Shown one piece after another: positions 21,203-33,229 of a DNA stretch of 64,000 nt. This DNA comes from Paramyrothecium sp. XJ0827. Taxonomy: Eukaryota; Ascomycota; Sordariomycetes; Hypocreales; Stachybotryaceae. A program made the position numbers and the translations under genes. The stretch lies in the NCBI GenBank assembly GCA_020881915.1, contig JAJFPB010000004.1:992001-1056000 (forward strand), in the 5' to 3' direction. Position 1 is the first letter of the stretch. Every line of letters starts with the position of its first letter. The notes beneath the pieces are model-generated. The model was not told the DNA's origin. It did not search any database and saw only the letters and a program-made list of their open reading frames with translations.

Positions 21203-22101
21203 GCTTGCTGCCACTAGCCCAAGAGCGCCATTCTAGTCGAGGGCAGGGAACGGGAAGACAAGGAGCCTCGAGAGAAGGATGTGTGTGGGCTGATCCAGGG
21301 TAAAAAAAGTAAGGCCAAGGCAAGCCAAGGCAAGGCAAGGCACGGTACGGTTCGGGATGGGATACCTACAGCACTTGGCTGCTAGTAAAAGTACCCAAGA
21401 TTAGGTTCGGCCATGCCATAGAAGGGAAGGGATGGGATGGGATTTGATTTGTTCCTTGGCTTCCATTTTTCCCGCCCTTATCTCTCCCGCGTCCCGCGTT
21501 GTCACCTATCACCACCCGCTGCGCTGGGATGGAGGGGAGATAAAGCAAGGGAGGCGCTGATAGTGTCAGGTACCTTACTCATTACTTATGTCATCCGCGT
21601 GGCCGCCATACACCAAAGTGGAATCGCCGTACCACCGCCATGGGATGGGATCACACATACACATCCACATCCACACCCACATCCATCTGCATCCACCTGC
21701 CCTTATCTTGCTCACCCCGGAGCGAGCCCGTAGCCAACTGGACTCGCTCTCTCTCTCCACACACACTAAGCAATTCCATTGCTAATAAGCTGTCTTTAGA
21801 TTGGCCCCTACCCTCCTCATTTCAATGGTTCTGCCAAGGCCATGCATCATGTGGGCCGGGGTACGTACGACCCCTGCCCCTAGCCAATCGTCCGCCCCGG
21901 TCCAGACCGCGGATGCACAGAAGTGTTCTCGAAGCCGGTCAGCTCCGTCGCCACTGTCGGGGCAAATCGACAGGAAAGGCAGGAGGAAAGGCAAGCCAGT
22001 GGCCCAAGCGTTGCAAGGGCCATCCTTAATGGTCCATGGCGCTTGCGGGTTGGCGCCGCCAAGGCCCCGAGGATTCGAGCTACGGCCGTTTCAACCAGCG
22101 C

Positions 22102-22134
22102 CAAGATAACCCAATAAGCCCTGGGCAAGATAAC
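22102..22134 (+). promoter_or_regulatory. Paired GATA-factor sites around a CCAAT box
   Basis: CAAGATAAC occurs twice exactly (22102-22110 and 22126-22134), 24 bp apart, with CCAAT at 22111-22115 between them, about 270-300 bp upstream of the permease ATG. GATA sites bound by AreA/NIT2-type regulators are the known route of nitrogen control of fungal amino-acid permeases; occupancy here is inferred. Confidence 0.55.
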
Positions 22135-22188
22135 GGACGTGGCTCGACGCGTCTGGGGGAGTGGGCAGGGGGGGCCAGACGTGGGACC

Positions 22189-22201
22189 GGGGGGGGGGGG
22201 G
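22189..22201 (+). repeat. Poly(G) tract, 13 nt
   Basis: Thirteen consecutive G in the permease promoter, about 200 bp upstream of the ATG. A possible length-variable site or assembly weak point. Confidence 0.9.
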
Positions 22202-22305
22202 ATGAGGATAGGCCGCATGGTCGCTTGGCCGATGGCTCGTCTGGACCCTAGGATCTGCCTGTCGGCCCTACCGTGAACAGAGCTGGGCGATGGTGGCCGT
22301 TCGAG

Positions 22306-22312
22306 TATAAAG
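22306..22312 (+). promoter_or_regulatory. TATA box of the permease gene
   Basis: TATAAAG, 95 bp upstream of the ATG at 22401, at a normal distance for a fungal core promoter. Confidence 0.6.
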
Positions 22313-22400
22313 ATATCCCTCTGGCCCGCCCACCCAGAGTCGTAGCCAGCCATCGTGGTTCCTGTTTCGGACGTTAACCCTCACGACAGCCTCATTCATC

Positions 22401-24217
22401 ATGGCGGAGCACGACAACAAGGCCTACGTCACCGGCGACGAGAAGGCCGCCAGCGGATCCGACAATGCCCCCGTCTACGAGCGCGGTGAGGCCAACCTCA
22501 TCAGCGACACCCACGCCAATGAGGACTACTACGGCCTCAGCTTCTGGGGTCGCATGGGTCTGACCGCCGAGTCCTTCAAGCGCCGTGAGACCACCGACGC
22601 CAACCGTCACAACAAGCTGAACCAGACCATGAAGGGTCGCCATCTGACCATGATTGCCATCGGTGGTTCCATCGGTGCTGGTCTCTTCGTCGGTACCGGT
22701 TCTGCTCTGCGTCGTGGTGGCCCTGCCAGTCTGCTCATCGATTACTCCATCATCGGTATCATGATGTTCAACGTCGTCTTCGCTCTTGGTGAATTGGCTC
22801 TTATGTACCCTGTCTCTGGTGGTTTCTACACCCTGGTCACTCGTTTCGTCGACCCTTCTTGGGGTTTCGCTGTACGTACTCTTCCTGCCCTAGCTCAAAG
22901 CGACCGCAACTAACACCGAATTTGCAGATGGGCTGGAACTACTTCCTTCAATGGTTCTTCATCTTGCCGTTCGAAATCGTCGTCGCATCCTTCACAATCA
23001 ACTATTGGACAGATGGCAACGTCAGCCCTGCCATTTTCATGGCCGTCTTCCTGATTGCTCTCACCATCATCAGCGTCTTCGGAACTCTCGGTTACGCTGA
23101 GGAGGAGTTCTTGTCCAGTTTCCTGAAGCTGTCTGCCATTGTCACCTTCCTGATCATCGGTCTCGTCCTCGTTCTGGGTGGTGGTCCCTCCAACGGCCGC
23201 TACAGTGAATTCTGGGGTGACAGGCACTTTAAGGTTGACAACGGTGGTTTCAAGAACGGCTTCAAGGGCTTCTGCTCCGTCTTCGTCACTGCTGCCTTTG
23301 CCTTCGCCGGTACCGAGTTGATTGGTCTTGCCGCTTCCGAGTCCAAGACTCCTCTCCAGACCCTTCCCTCCGCCTGCAAGCAGGTTTTCTGGCGTATCAC
23401 TCTTTTCTACATTCTGTCTCTGCTTTTCGTCGGTCTTCTCATCTCTGCCGACGACGAGAGACTGATTGGTGCCAACGCTTTCGCCAACTCTCAGGCTTCT
23501 CCTTTCGTGCTTGTTGGTCTGTATGCCGGACTCAATGGCTACGATCACTTCATCAACGCCGTCATCATGGTCTCCGTCATCTCTATCGGTCTGTCCGGTG
23601 TCTACGGTGGCAGCCGTACCCTCACTGCTCTGGCTGAGCAGGGCTACGCCCCCAAGATCTTTGACTACGTTGACCGTGCCGGTCGCCCTCTCTACTCCAC
23701 CATCCTTGTCCTGGCTGTCGGCTGCCTTGCCTTCGCTGGTGTTGACCAGGAAGCTGGTGTCGAGCTCTTCGACTGGCTTCTGGCTATTTCTGGTCTGGCT
23801 GCTCTCTTCACCTGGGGCTCCATCTGCCTGGCCCACATCCGTTTCCGCATGGCTTGGAAGCGCCAGGGTCGCACCCTGGACGAGATCCCCTTCAAGGCCG
23901 CCGGTGGTGTCATTGGCTCTTACATTGGTCTTGGCATGTCCATCCTGGTCTTCATTGCCCAGATGTACGTTGCCATCTGGCCCATTGGCGGCGGTGTCAA
24001 CACTGCCGAGGGTTTCTTCAAGTCTTGCCTTGCCCTTCCCGTCGTCGTTTTCTTCTGGATTGCCGGCTACATCTGGAAGCGCCCCAAGTTCCTGACCATT
24101 GCCAACATCGACCTTGACAGCGGTCGTCGCGAGATCGACTGGGAGCTCCACCGCTCCATCCAGGAGAAGCGTGCTCGTGCCAACATCTTCATGAAGGTCA
24201 TCTACAAGCTCTTCTAA
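22401..24217 (+). CDS. General amino-acid permease (APC superfamily, YAT family)
   Basis: Plasma-membrane H+/amino-acid symporter. Two exons, 22401-22871 and 22928-24217, with a 56-nt intron (GTACGT, CTAAC, TTTGCAG), give 586 aa, the family norm. A hydrophilic N-terminus of about 75 residues precedes NQTMKGRHLTMIAIGGSIGAGLFVGTG, split here between the conserved TMKxRHLTMIAIGG motif and the first membrane span. About twelve membrane spans follow, including FAGTELIGLAASE, the substrate-site signature of this family. The C-terminal tail is short and charged. Codon use is strongly biased to C-ending codons, as in highly expressed genes, which also leaves a long stop-free antisense frame. Upstream GATA sites fit nitrogen regulation. 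Resembles GAP1/INDA1-type broad-specificity carriers; the exact substrate range cannot be read. Confidence 0.95.
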
Positions 24218-26672
24218 GCTCCGTTTGGAACCTATGTACATCAGGTCACCCACCCCAAATACCATTTTCTGAGATGCATTGTAATACCTGTGGATCGAGC
24301 TAGGTTGCCATAAAGGGTCTCGCCCATGTGGAAATCTCTTGGTTCTCGCCTTGGGAGTCAGGCCCAATGTGCTCAATCTAGATAATACTCCCAACAATTG
24401 ATACCTTCTACTTCAAAATTAATGTGCCAGTCCGCTGTTTGTGTAATATGAAAATGCTTGTCATGCTCTACTCCTACTGCAGTTGGAATCGAATGATTTG
24501 ACAACCATCTGGTGGGTTAGGTAGCGCGGCGAATCGCTAGGGTGACCAAATCGATGGGCCTGTTTCTTTGTTGGTTCATAGGCGATTGATCCGACGCAAT
24601 CTCGATTAGTCCAGCTTGGCGGGTGCGACGTGATCGGGCGACGACGAGACAATGCTTGGGATTGGCTTATTGGGCGGAATCTCCAGGGGCGGGATACTGT
24701 TTCAAGCCGATCAACCGAGGTTGCCGTCCTCTCCGCGACACTGGTGATGCTGAGACTCGCGGGCCAAGCGAAGGGTTGAAAGGTAATCCACGGCTCATGG
24801 AGTAGTAGCCTGTGCGGTGCGGAACGCGTCCGTTTACAGCTCGAGCCACGGCGCTGTGCCACCGGCCCGGGGCAAGGTCGGGCAGACTCCCTCTAGCTCT
24901 GGTTCCTGTCACACAAAGAGAAGCGAGGCTAGCTGAGTGGCTTGCGCTGCTCTCGACTCGTGCTCAAACCAAGCGCGAAGCTGCCTCGAATGGGAGCTTG
25001 ACCCGCCCTTATCCGCGCCTCCAACGTATTGCACCATTGCTGCATGCCTCGCCGCCCGCAAGGCGAACACACGATACCCGGCTACCTCAGAGAGCTGATA
25101 ACCATGGGGCAAATAGATAAACTCAAGTGCGCCAAGCCAACCGCGATAGTAGTAGTGGCGACGCCCGACGGATATTGGGTGAATCACCGAGTAGGATGGA
25201 GTGGACGACTTTCGCGAGTGATTGGGCTGCTCGCAAAGCTACCGATACGAGCCCCCCTCCTCCTCTTCCTGACCACGAGGGATCTTCGGAGAGCCTTAAC
25301 CAGATGGAGCCCGAGAAGCTGATCGAGGTTTTAATTTCGCCTCTCTCTCTCTCCCAGTGCAAAGAGGAAAGGCCGCGAAACGGAAACAAGTATAGAAGCG
25401 AGGATCTTCGATCCCGTTGCTGTTCTGTTGAGCAGCCAGCGGCACCAGCACCAGCACCAGCGTCCAGGCCCCTGCAGGAATTGCTCATGGGAGTTTGCGA
25501 GCAACGCCTGTGCGAGATGACTTGGCTTGGGTGCCTCCCTGCAGTTGCTGCTGTACCACCCCCAAATGCAGCAGCATCAGGGTAAAGTCCCCGAGCATGG
25601 GGACAAAGGCCTGTTCGCTGGAAGGGCGGGTTCAAAGGATAGCTGCCGGGCGGCGGGGCGCACAGACCAAAACGTCTTCTTGGACAAAAGGTCCCTTGTC
25701 CAGGTCCAGTACCAGCAGGTGTATCGCAGGGGGGGAAGAGGGGGAAGAACGCGCAATCTTAAAGTGGCAGATCCCGGCAGCGGGACAGACGCCCAGCGCC
25801 GGCCACCCCCTTGCCCTTCTCCCCCTGCTCTCCAGGGCCACAGGGCTCTTTTGCAGGCGAGAACCGAATAGGCACCAAGGCGAGAAGCAGGAGAAGGAGG
25901 GGGCGTGAGCATGAGCATGAGCATGGGGGCGTGAGCCTTTGACGCTTTTCGAAAGGAAGGGAAGGATTCGAAGAAGGCGGGTGCGTGCGTGGACGGCACG
26001 GGCCTGCAGGAGAATCCTACTGTTACTGTACCAAACGCGGGTACGAAACAAGAGATCGTCACCCCGTCGGTCAGTCAGCTTCCCAATACGCTGACTGTGA
26101 GGACACGCCAAGTCGCGTTATTGGCCCGGGGCCTGACGGCGGAAGCTAATCACAAGTTTCTGGATCAAGTCGGACCGTTCACTGGAGATCGACACGTTTT
26201 AGCTATTTGGGTTGCTGCTAGCGGTGCTGGACAATGGGGAGAGATCGTCGTGAGGGCTTCGAGGGAAATGGCAAGGGGGAAGCGGGGTCCGTGATTGACA
26301 CGTCCAATACCCTCATGAATGTATGAAGGTGACAATACAAGTCGATCGCCCGCTTTTCATTCTATTGGGATTTCCACGCATGTCGTAGAGGACGTCTTCC
26401 TCACGAAGAGGGGGACAAATGGTGCGTGGTTTTGTCTTCTTGTGGGACAGCTTCGCGATCCCGCATTTGCGCTGACAAGTCAAGAAAAATGGGAAACTCT
26501 ACCGTGCTTGCCGTAGATTCTTAGATTGCTTGAAATTCGAAAAAAAATGATTATCGACTCCAATCTTATTGAGCCCTCAAACATGGAGAGGCCCGCTCAC
26601 TGCAGTGTCCGCATCTCCCTCCCCAAAGTGCAAATACACCATGGGTCAAAATTCGCAAGCCCCCAACGCACG
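24218..26672. other. Intergenic, no gene seen
   Basis: GC-rich with CT and GCATGA micro-repeats (around 25345 and 25905). Many overlapping short frames exist on both strands but none has a domain, splice pattern or signal peptide. Confidence 0.5.
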
Positions 26673-27870
26673 CTAGTCGACAACAACAGTCGTCGTCAGG
26701 AGCCCATCCTCAATCGTGTTGATGGTGACATTGAAGCTGCTGCTGTACACATACTCGGCACAGACCAGACCGCTTCTCACGTCCATGACCTGGCCCACTG
26801 TCACGTTCGGCGCAAGGCCGGCGTTGAACAGGACGTGGTTCAACGTCGTGACGTCGCCCGTGTCACCGTCGTAGTCCGTCCACTCCCGGCCTGGGTATGG
26901 CAGGTTGAGCCTCTGCACGTAGCTGCGGCGGGGCAGGTTACGGCCTCCGATGTCCGTCAACCGCCTGGGGAGGTCGAGGGACTGCCACTTCCACCACATG
27001 GCGTCCAGCCATCCGTGCTGTCTAGTCAGCCTTGTTTTGATCGGCGCCTGCTCATAGAGTGCTTCGGGACTTACGTGCAGGTAGAATACGGGGTCGCCGG
27101 GGCTTGCTAAGACATCGATCATGAGCCCGCCGGTAGCACCGTGGCCAGCCCCGTGGGGTGTTCCGGCCCAGCATTCCCAAGCAGCCGTGTATGTACTCAT
27201 CTGGAAGCACGCGTTCAAAGCGGCCGAGCGGGCACCAGACAGTGACCCGGCATTGAAGTTCCGAGAGATGCGATAGTTTGAAGCAGCTTGCCCTGGCCGT
27301 CTGAGTCGAAGCGTCGTCGCAGCGAATGGACCCGTGGATATGTATCTCTGCTGCCCGCCTCCATTGCCGCCGAAGGCATCTGCTTGGAATATTGAGGATC
27401 TTGCCAAGTTGGAGAGACTTGAGTCAGCCGTCTCATCCCAGTAACTGAGTCCGGTCAGCAAGACGATGGAGGTGAAAAAGGGTGGTTACCCACGGCAGCG
27501 GCCCTGTATAGCCGCATTCATCTCGAAGAAGATTCCGGTGAATTACAAGGTAATAGCGATGCCACGGCAGGAAGTGACCCTATGTTAGGCGGTCGGTTAT
27601 CTTCTCGTCCTTGTTGCTCAGAGAGTTTGGCCCGTTAGTATAGACTTACAACATCATGAACGGCACCCGCCTGTAGGATATGATTCCACTGTAGGTCATC
27701 CCAGCGGGTTCGAGCTCCTGTGATTCCGAGTTTACTCGGCGCTGCCATCAAGCAGAGTTCAGCTTTTGTATACGCTGTCTTCTCCGCTGTCGTCAACATC
27801 CCCCTTTGACTTCGATTAGCATGCTGATGCTTTACAGATCTGACCCAACTCCTTACCAAGGTTTGTGCAT
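26673..27870 (-). CDS. Tyrosinase-domain (type 3 copper) protein, start uncertain
   Basis: Copper oxidase fold acting on phenols. Exons read as 27870-27857 (minimal), 27803-27650, 27579-27494, 27444-27075 and 27017-26673. Splicing restores both copper sites: CuA in WNHILQAGAVHDVGHFLPWHR and CuB in GHGATGG followed by DPVFYLHHGWLD, where the last intron falls between the two His. GPLPYWDE and WWKWQ are also regenerated at junctions. Upstream of 27870 the same frame continues as WVILLAVGQLLAVQA, an excellent signal-peptide core, but has no ATG. The two tandem ATGs at about 27970-27977 lie in a different frame. So either a 1-nt slip has broken the start or another 5' exon exists. A TATA box at 28073 fits transcription from this side. 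Confidence 0.8.
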
Positions 27871-28065
27871 AACTTTGTTTACGCAAGCCACTTGTCTGAT
27901 GTCATGACGGCTTGCTTGGACGGCCAACAATTGACCAACAGCAAGAAGGATGACCCAGGAAAAAAGACCCATCATGAGAAATAACGGTTGGCAGAAAGTT
28001 TATGTGGATACTGAGACTGAAGAGCTAGTGGGAACACGTTCTCCAGGGCCTTCGCATGCCCATGG

Positions 28066-28073
28066 CTTTTATA
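28066..28073 (-). promoter_or_regulatory. TATA box of the tyrosinase gene
   Basis: TATAAAAG on the minus strand, about 95 bp before the tandem ATG codons and 200 bp before the first in-frame ATG. Confidence 0.5.
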
Positions 28074-30078
28074 GATATCGCGTAATCCAGAGTCTCGCCA
28101 ATTTTCAATTACTCAATGTTTTCAGCTTCAAGTTTATACATGTATGGTATTGTATTGTCTGCAATGCTACCCACCGCTTACCGTTAAAATTCGTGCTACG
28201 TCCGGACGTGAGCGGCTGGTTAATATGTTGCATATGCATGATTTTAGCCCAGATGAGGCTGGGACGGACCTCCGGTTACGGGATTTCTGCGATGTGAACT
28301 TTTCTGCAGCATGATGGATGAACTTTCGTATTCTTCAGGGTATTGTTTGATCAGGACGGATTGTCTATTTGTAATCGAGACAATCCATGAGGTTTTGGCT
28401 TAAATCACTGAACTGTCAAGGCATGGGTTCTTTGCACATCACAAATAGAAAGTTTCACAACAGGCGGAAGAATGTTGTGGTAAGGAGAGGCTTCTTAAAA
28501 GCCTTGCGCTGTACACTCTAGCAAGCTGGCCCATCTCTAGCTGGCCCATCTCTTCCCTGAGGGCTGCTTGATGCATGTTCCAGACTGCCCAGGATTCTTA
28601 TGCGGCTACACTGAAGGGATTTTCGAAGTCGAGAGTTGCATTGACCAGTGACTTGCAGCAAGAGCTAACGCTAATGATTGGATGGATGCTCAGTCGATTC
28701 GTGTGCTCGGTCGCCTTGTCGTATCGTTGAAGAATGGTACCGAATAGGGTCACAACACACCTGCATCAGGGGTGTTCCATTGCTGATAATATTGACCGAC
28801 TCTGTTCAGCTACTGCGTAACAATCCTCCCCCTTCAAGTATAGCCGATTAGTCCCCCCTTACTTTACCGCCGAAAAATCGAATAAGCACTTTCGATAGAC
28901 CAGAGTCTCCACATCTACCAATGGAAGCCTCTCAGGTTTAGCATCAAATGGATTGGGACTTGGGGAGCGGAGTAACGAATAGAATTATCTAACTTCGGAG
29001 AGTCTGTTGTAGGACGGGATTCATGTACGAGAGTGTGTGGCAACTATCGTGGGTAAGACTTTTAAGTCAAAGCCTCGGAGAATTGCAATGAGCCCCTGTA
29101 CGCCTAATATAATAGCTTTTGCAATCAGGTCTGAAGCGCTGGCGAAGAGAACGGTTTCCTCTGATGCCATACAATGACACCTGACTAGAAATAACCACGC
29201 ATTAAAAATATGATGTTGCAAAGTCTGTTTGTTAAGAGACAAGGCAACAGACTTGACTTACATACACAGCAGATGCATGGAACCATATATATCTACTTGG
29301 CGTTTAGAGCGAGTTAAATTGTACTATTATAAATGTCACGTTTGGGTCACTCGGCTGAGCACGAATACATGCATGGGGACAACGGCATTGAGCTTCCACT
29401 GGAAAGACATGCTTATTATAATAGTGATTGACGGTGCGATTCCTGAAGTTGAGTCTGAGGTATTTCAAAATGCCTGGAAGGGCCATTTGACATCAAGTCC
29501 CTCGACTAAATACAGCTATCCCTTGCCGAAGCTTCCATCCTAAAGGTCAAAGATTGTGCAATGCGTCTAAAGCACGGCGCAAGACCTGGTACGAACCTTT
29601 TAATGCCGTATTGAGATTTTCTGAAAAGCAAAAGCTGGACGGTGTTTTAACCCTGAAATTCACCTTACGAGTTATGTGTGAGCCTTTCCCGGAAACCACG
29701 ATAACGGCCATGTCAGTGCCTGGGCCCATTAAAAAGACAGATGAAAGGAGAGTTCCCTTGGCCATCTTTACAGAATGGTTTCAATTTACTTTGAATAGTT
29801 CCTGAGAACTCTAGTAGATACGCACTTTAGGATCTCGACATGTCTGCAATCTGCCACAGTTCAAAATATTTAGGCATCACATAAGACTGCTTTGTCTTCC
29901 CATAAAACGCTCGGATCTGGTTTCAGAGAGATAAGGTCGCCGATTGCGGCTGAACAGTTATAGTTGCTGGATTCTCCCAATATGAATGGCCAGCACTGCC
30001 GCGGTTCCGAATTAATGGGCCTCGTAGCCGCGGCGCTCATCCTTTCTCGGCAGGTGCTCCGCTCCGAGCACTACACTC
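28074..30078. other. Intergenic, no gene seen
   Basis: About 2 kb, moderately AT-rich, with scattered short frames only. Confidence 0.5.
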
Positions 30079-30180
30079 GTCCGGCACACATGCCGACCAC
30101 CTTCTCAATTCTGCCATGGCGCCTCCAGCACCACGTCGTGTGAGTCCGGCACTTGACCGTCCGGCATTTCTATCCGGCCG
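30079..30180. promoter_or_regulatory. Cluster of TCCGGC boxes upstream of the aspartic protease
   Basis: Several (T/G)CCGG boxes lie within about 100 bp, including a perfect CGGCA-CACA-TGCCG inverted repeat (30082-30095). Inverted CGG triplets are the usual sites of Zn2Cys6 activators. The position, 500-590 bp before the protease ATG, makes a regulatory role possible but unproven. Confidence 0.35.
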
Positions 30181-30664
30181 GTCCCCTGATGCATGCCAAG
30201 AGCGGAAGGCTGCCGGAACCTGCGGCTTCTTGTCGGTAATCACCATGGTTTTGACGTCTGCCGCAGCCCTATCGCGTCATTTGCGGGAACCAAGAGCTAT
30301 ATCGGGTGTAACTTTTCTTGGCAGGTCGATCGGAAGCTTGGTGCCGGATACTCGACCTCGTGTGATTTTAGACGTCTGGCTGAAGAGATGCCTCTTCGTG
30401 ACCGGATGTTGAATGCCGGGCTCGCGATGATGTGTGCCTACCGTGCTTCTGGTTGTTCGGAGATGATTGCAGTAGTCTCGGTGCTGTCGCTATGATTCAC
30501 TGGCAACGGAAACAAAGTGCCATGGTATGAAATGGAGAGTTGAAACTATTTGAAGGCCTCAAGTGCCCGTTAATGGTAGAGGAATGGCCAGTAGACAACA
30601 CTTCTCGCACTCCTCCTTCATTCATAATCTTAACAGCAAGTCCCGGAGCTATTAGCATATAAAG

Positions 30665-31927
30665 ATGGGTCCTTCACTCAACGCCCTCCTTTGCGCAGCT
30701 CTCACATTCACGAGCATTGCCCTTGGCGCCCCGGCACCCAACGGAGCCTCGGTTGATCTCAAGGACAAGCATTATGTCGATGCCAGCGGAAAGTTCACCG
30801 TCGAACAAATCAAGAACCCCAACTATGTCCGCAACGGTGCTGTTGCCCTGGCGAAGGCATACAACAAATTCAACGCCCCGTTGCCCGAGTCTCTGAAAGA
30901 AGCTGTCACTCATGCCAAGAATGAGCGACGTGACACCGGCAGCGCCACCACCACACCAGAGCCAAACGACCTGGAGTATTTGACACCTGTCCAGATCGGA
31001 ACGCCCGCCCAGACTCTGAACTTGGACTTCGACACGGGCTCGTCTGACCTTTGGGTTTTCAGTACCGAGACGGACCGCAGCGAGGTCAACGGCCAGGCCC
31101 TATACAATCCTACAAAGAGCAGTACTGCAAAGAAACTGTCTGGCTACTCGTGGTCAATTTCTTATGGTGACGGCAGCTCGTCATCCGGAGATGTTTATAC
31201 CGACAAGGTCTCCGTGGGCGGCCTAGTTGTGAACGCTCAGGCAGTTGAGGCTGCTCAGACGGTATCAACATCGTTCACCTCAGAGACTAACCTCGATGGC
31301 CTGCTCGGCCTGGCTTTCAGCTCCATTAACACCGTTGAGCCCCGCCAGCAAACCACCTTTTTTGACACGGCTGCGCCGCAGCTCAGCTCGCGCCTATTTA
31401 CTGCCGACCTGAAGCATAGCGCTCCAGGAAAGTACAACTTCGGCTATATCGACAGCTCTGCCTACACGGGTGCCATTTCCTATGTCCCCGTCGACAGCTC
31501 CCGTGGATTCTGGGAGTTCAAGGCCAGTGGCTAGGCCGTGGGCACTGCTGCTCTCAGCACCACCAGCATCGATGGCATCGCTGACACTGGCACAACCCTT
31601 CTCCTGCTTCCAGCCAGCATTGTACGCGCCTATTACGCAAAGGTGACCGGCGCACAGAACAGCAATGCCGCAGGTGGTTACATCTTCCCATGCAGCGCAA
31701 CTCTTCCCAGCTTCAGCTTTGGGGTCGGCAGCTCCCGCTTCACGATCCCTGGAAGGTACCTGAACTACGCCCAGGTGAGCCAGGGCTCATCAAGCTGTTT
31801 CGGAGGTCTTCAGTCCAGCTCAGGCATCGGTATTAATATCTTTGGCGATATCGCTCTTAAAGCCGGCTTTGTGGTGTTTGATGGAGGCAACACAAGGTTG
31901 GGCTGGGCTGCTAAGACTCTAACTTAG
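30665..31927 (+). pseudogene. Pepsin-like aspartic protease with one in-frame TAG
   Basis: Secreted endopeptidase of family A1. One uninterrupted exon of 421 codons, the normal length. Signal peptide at residues 1-21 ([18 protein letters not shown]). The propeptide carries the conserved [17 protein letters not shown] block. The first active-site motif is DTGSS at residues 123-127 and the second DTGTT at 307-311. The only defect is TAG at 31532-31534, in KASG-stop-AVG where relatives have Tyr (SGYAVG). Frame and homology continue to the natural stop, ending GNTRLGWAAKTLT. Terminating at TAG would remove the second catalytic Asp. Tyr to TAG is not the CAG-to-TAG change expected from repeat-induced point mutation, so a chance mutation, readthrough or a sequencing error are the options. 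Confidence 0.9.
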
Positions 31928-33229
31928 ACGATTCGAAGCCGTGCGTTCATATCGGTGCCCCGGGAGATAGATGATTCGTTTTGAATAGCTTCGCATAGCA
32001 AAGACGAACTCATTGGAAAATGGTGCTCAGCATGTGAAATATGGTGTCTTCCCTGACGCAGTTCTCCAAGGCTAATCTTACATACCCACCAAAGACAAAA
32101 AAGGTCCCACAGATCCACAAAACACTATCGAAAAGTGATCAACAAAAAGCCAAAAAGGAAAACATACAACAGCCGGTGTTCGCTGGTCGTCACCGACCCA
32201 ACTACTAATCTGCCGCTCACAAGTTTAATTAAGGGAGAGCGGACGGGATCCCATGTTCTCTTATGGCTATGGTCGTATGTGATGGTTGCAGGAAAGAATT
32301 GAGACTATAACCGAATTTTCTTGCAAAGGCCTATGGTGATGAAGAAACCAGCCTCTGTAGGGGGCAACTGACGATGCCAGGATGGTCCAGCTGGGCATAC
32401 CGGGCAACGAAAATCTGCTTTTTCACCATCATCGATTGATACCGGTGGAGGAGAATTTGAGTCCTCTCGCTGAGGTTCAATCCACTTCTGCGCGGTCGAT
32501 GTTATGAGATTGCCGATCTCTCCTATTACATCCACCCATAATAATCCACTTTGACCTGACACATTAGACGGGGGGGTTAAGCATCCTCTCAAGTGTGCGG
32601 ATGTGTAACGAACGAACACAAATTTATAAAAAAAGCCGGCATGTAAACGAGGAACCGATCTCTAAGTGAACCTCCTACAAAAACATAAGCATCTTCTTTG
32701 GGGCCTAAAACCGAGAACCTCCGAAGATCTTTGTAAATAACCTTCAGCTTCTACTTGATTTCTTTACCCTTTTAGGCGTTGCCTTGTACGTGGGGGCTGA
32801 ACAAGTAGCTGCGGCTCTTCCACATCTATGCCGTCTCTGCACTGCCTGGGGAATCTCGAATGAAGATGCGTGGAATGTAAGCTGGGCTTCCACCTTGGAC
32901 AGATACAAAAATATACTGGTTTGAGAATAAATTCTTAATACACTCGTATCTCTCTTCATATTGGAGTCTGATGAAGTAGCTATGGCGCAGTGACACCCCC
33001 ACTGACTCCCACGATTGAGATTTCTAATTGTCCCCTTCCTTATCCGAGTCATCCGGCTTAAGTGAATATCGGATAAAACAGCGGGAGGTTTTGAGGTGTA
33101 TATTAAGCCAACTGCCGTGCAATGCGAAGCGTTCCAACCCTTTTTGATTCCCTCACCCAAGCGAAACCGGTCTACTTACACCAGTTGCCGCACTCTCTGT
33201 TTTCAGCTCTACATTGCACATCTAGAACA
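31928..33229. other. Intergenic, no gene seen
   Basis: No supported coding sequence; the minus-strand frames at 32305-32619 and 32744-33160 lack features. Confidence 0.5.

Larger units (their letters stand above)
17330..22101. other. Long intergenic region with simple repeats
   Basis: No intact gene in about 4.8 kb. It contains a possible ankyrin-like remnant (18807-19058), an 8-bp inverted repeat (20308-20328), GGGAA repeats near 20470, a TG microsatellite (21187-21202) and CACATC-type repeats (about 21656-21702). From about 20880 the sequence becomes GC-rich and low-complexity, typical of long fungal promoters, and leads into the permease gene. Confidence 0.5.

Noticed and set aside
20858..21340. 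Several overlapping frames in GC-rich sequence
   Set aside because: Produced by low-complexity and TG-repeat sequence; translations are His/Thr or Pro runs.
22910..24397. 495-codon open frame on the minus strand
   Set aside because: Exactly antisense to the permease exon 2; an artefact of strong C-ending codon bias. Its translation is acidic low-complexity sequence without domains.
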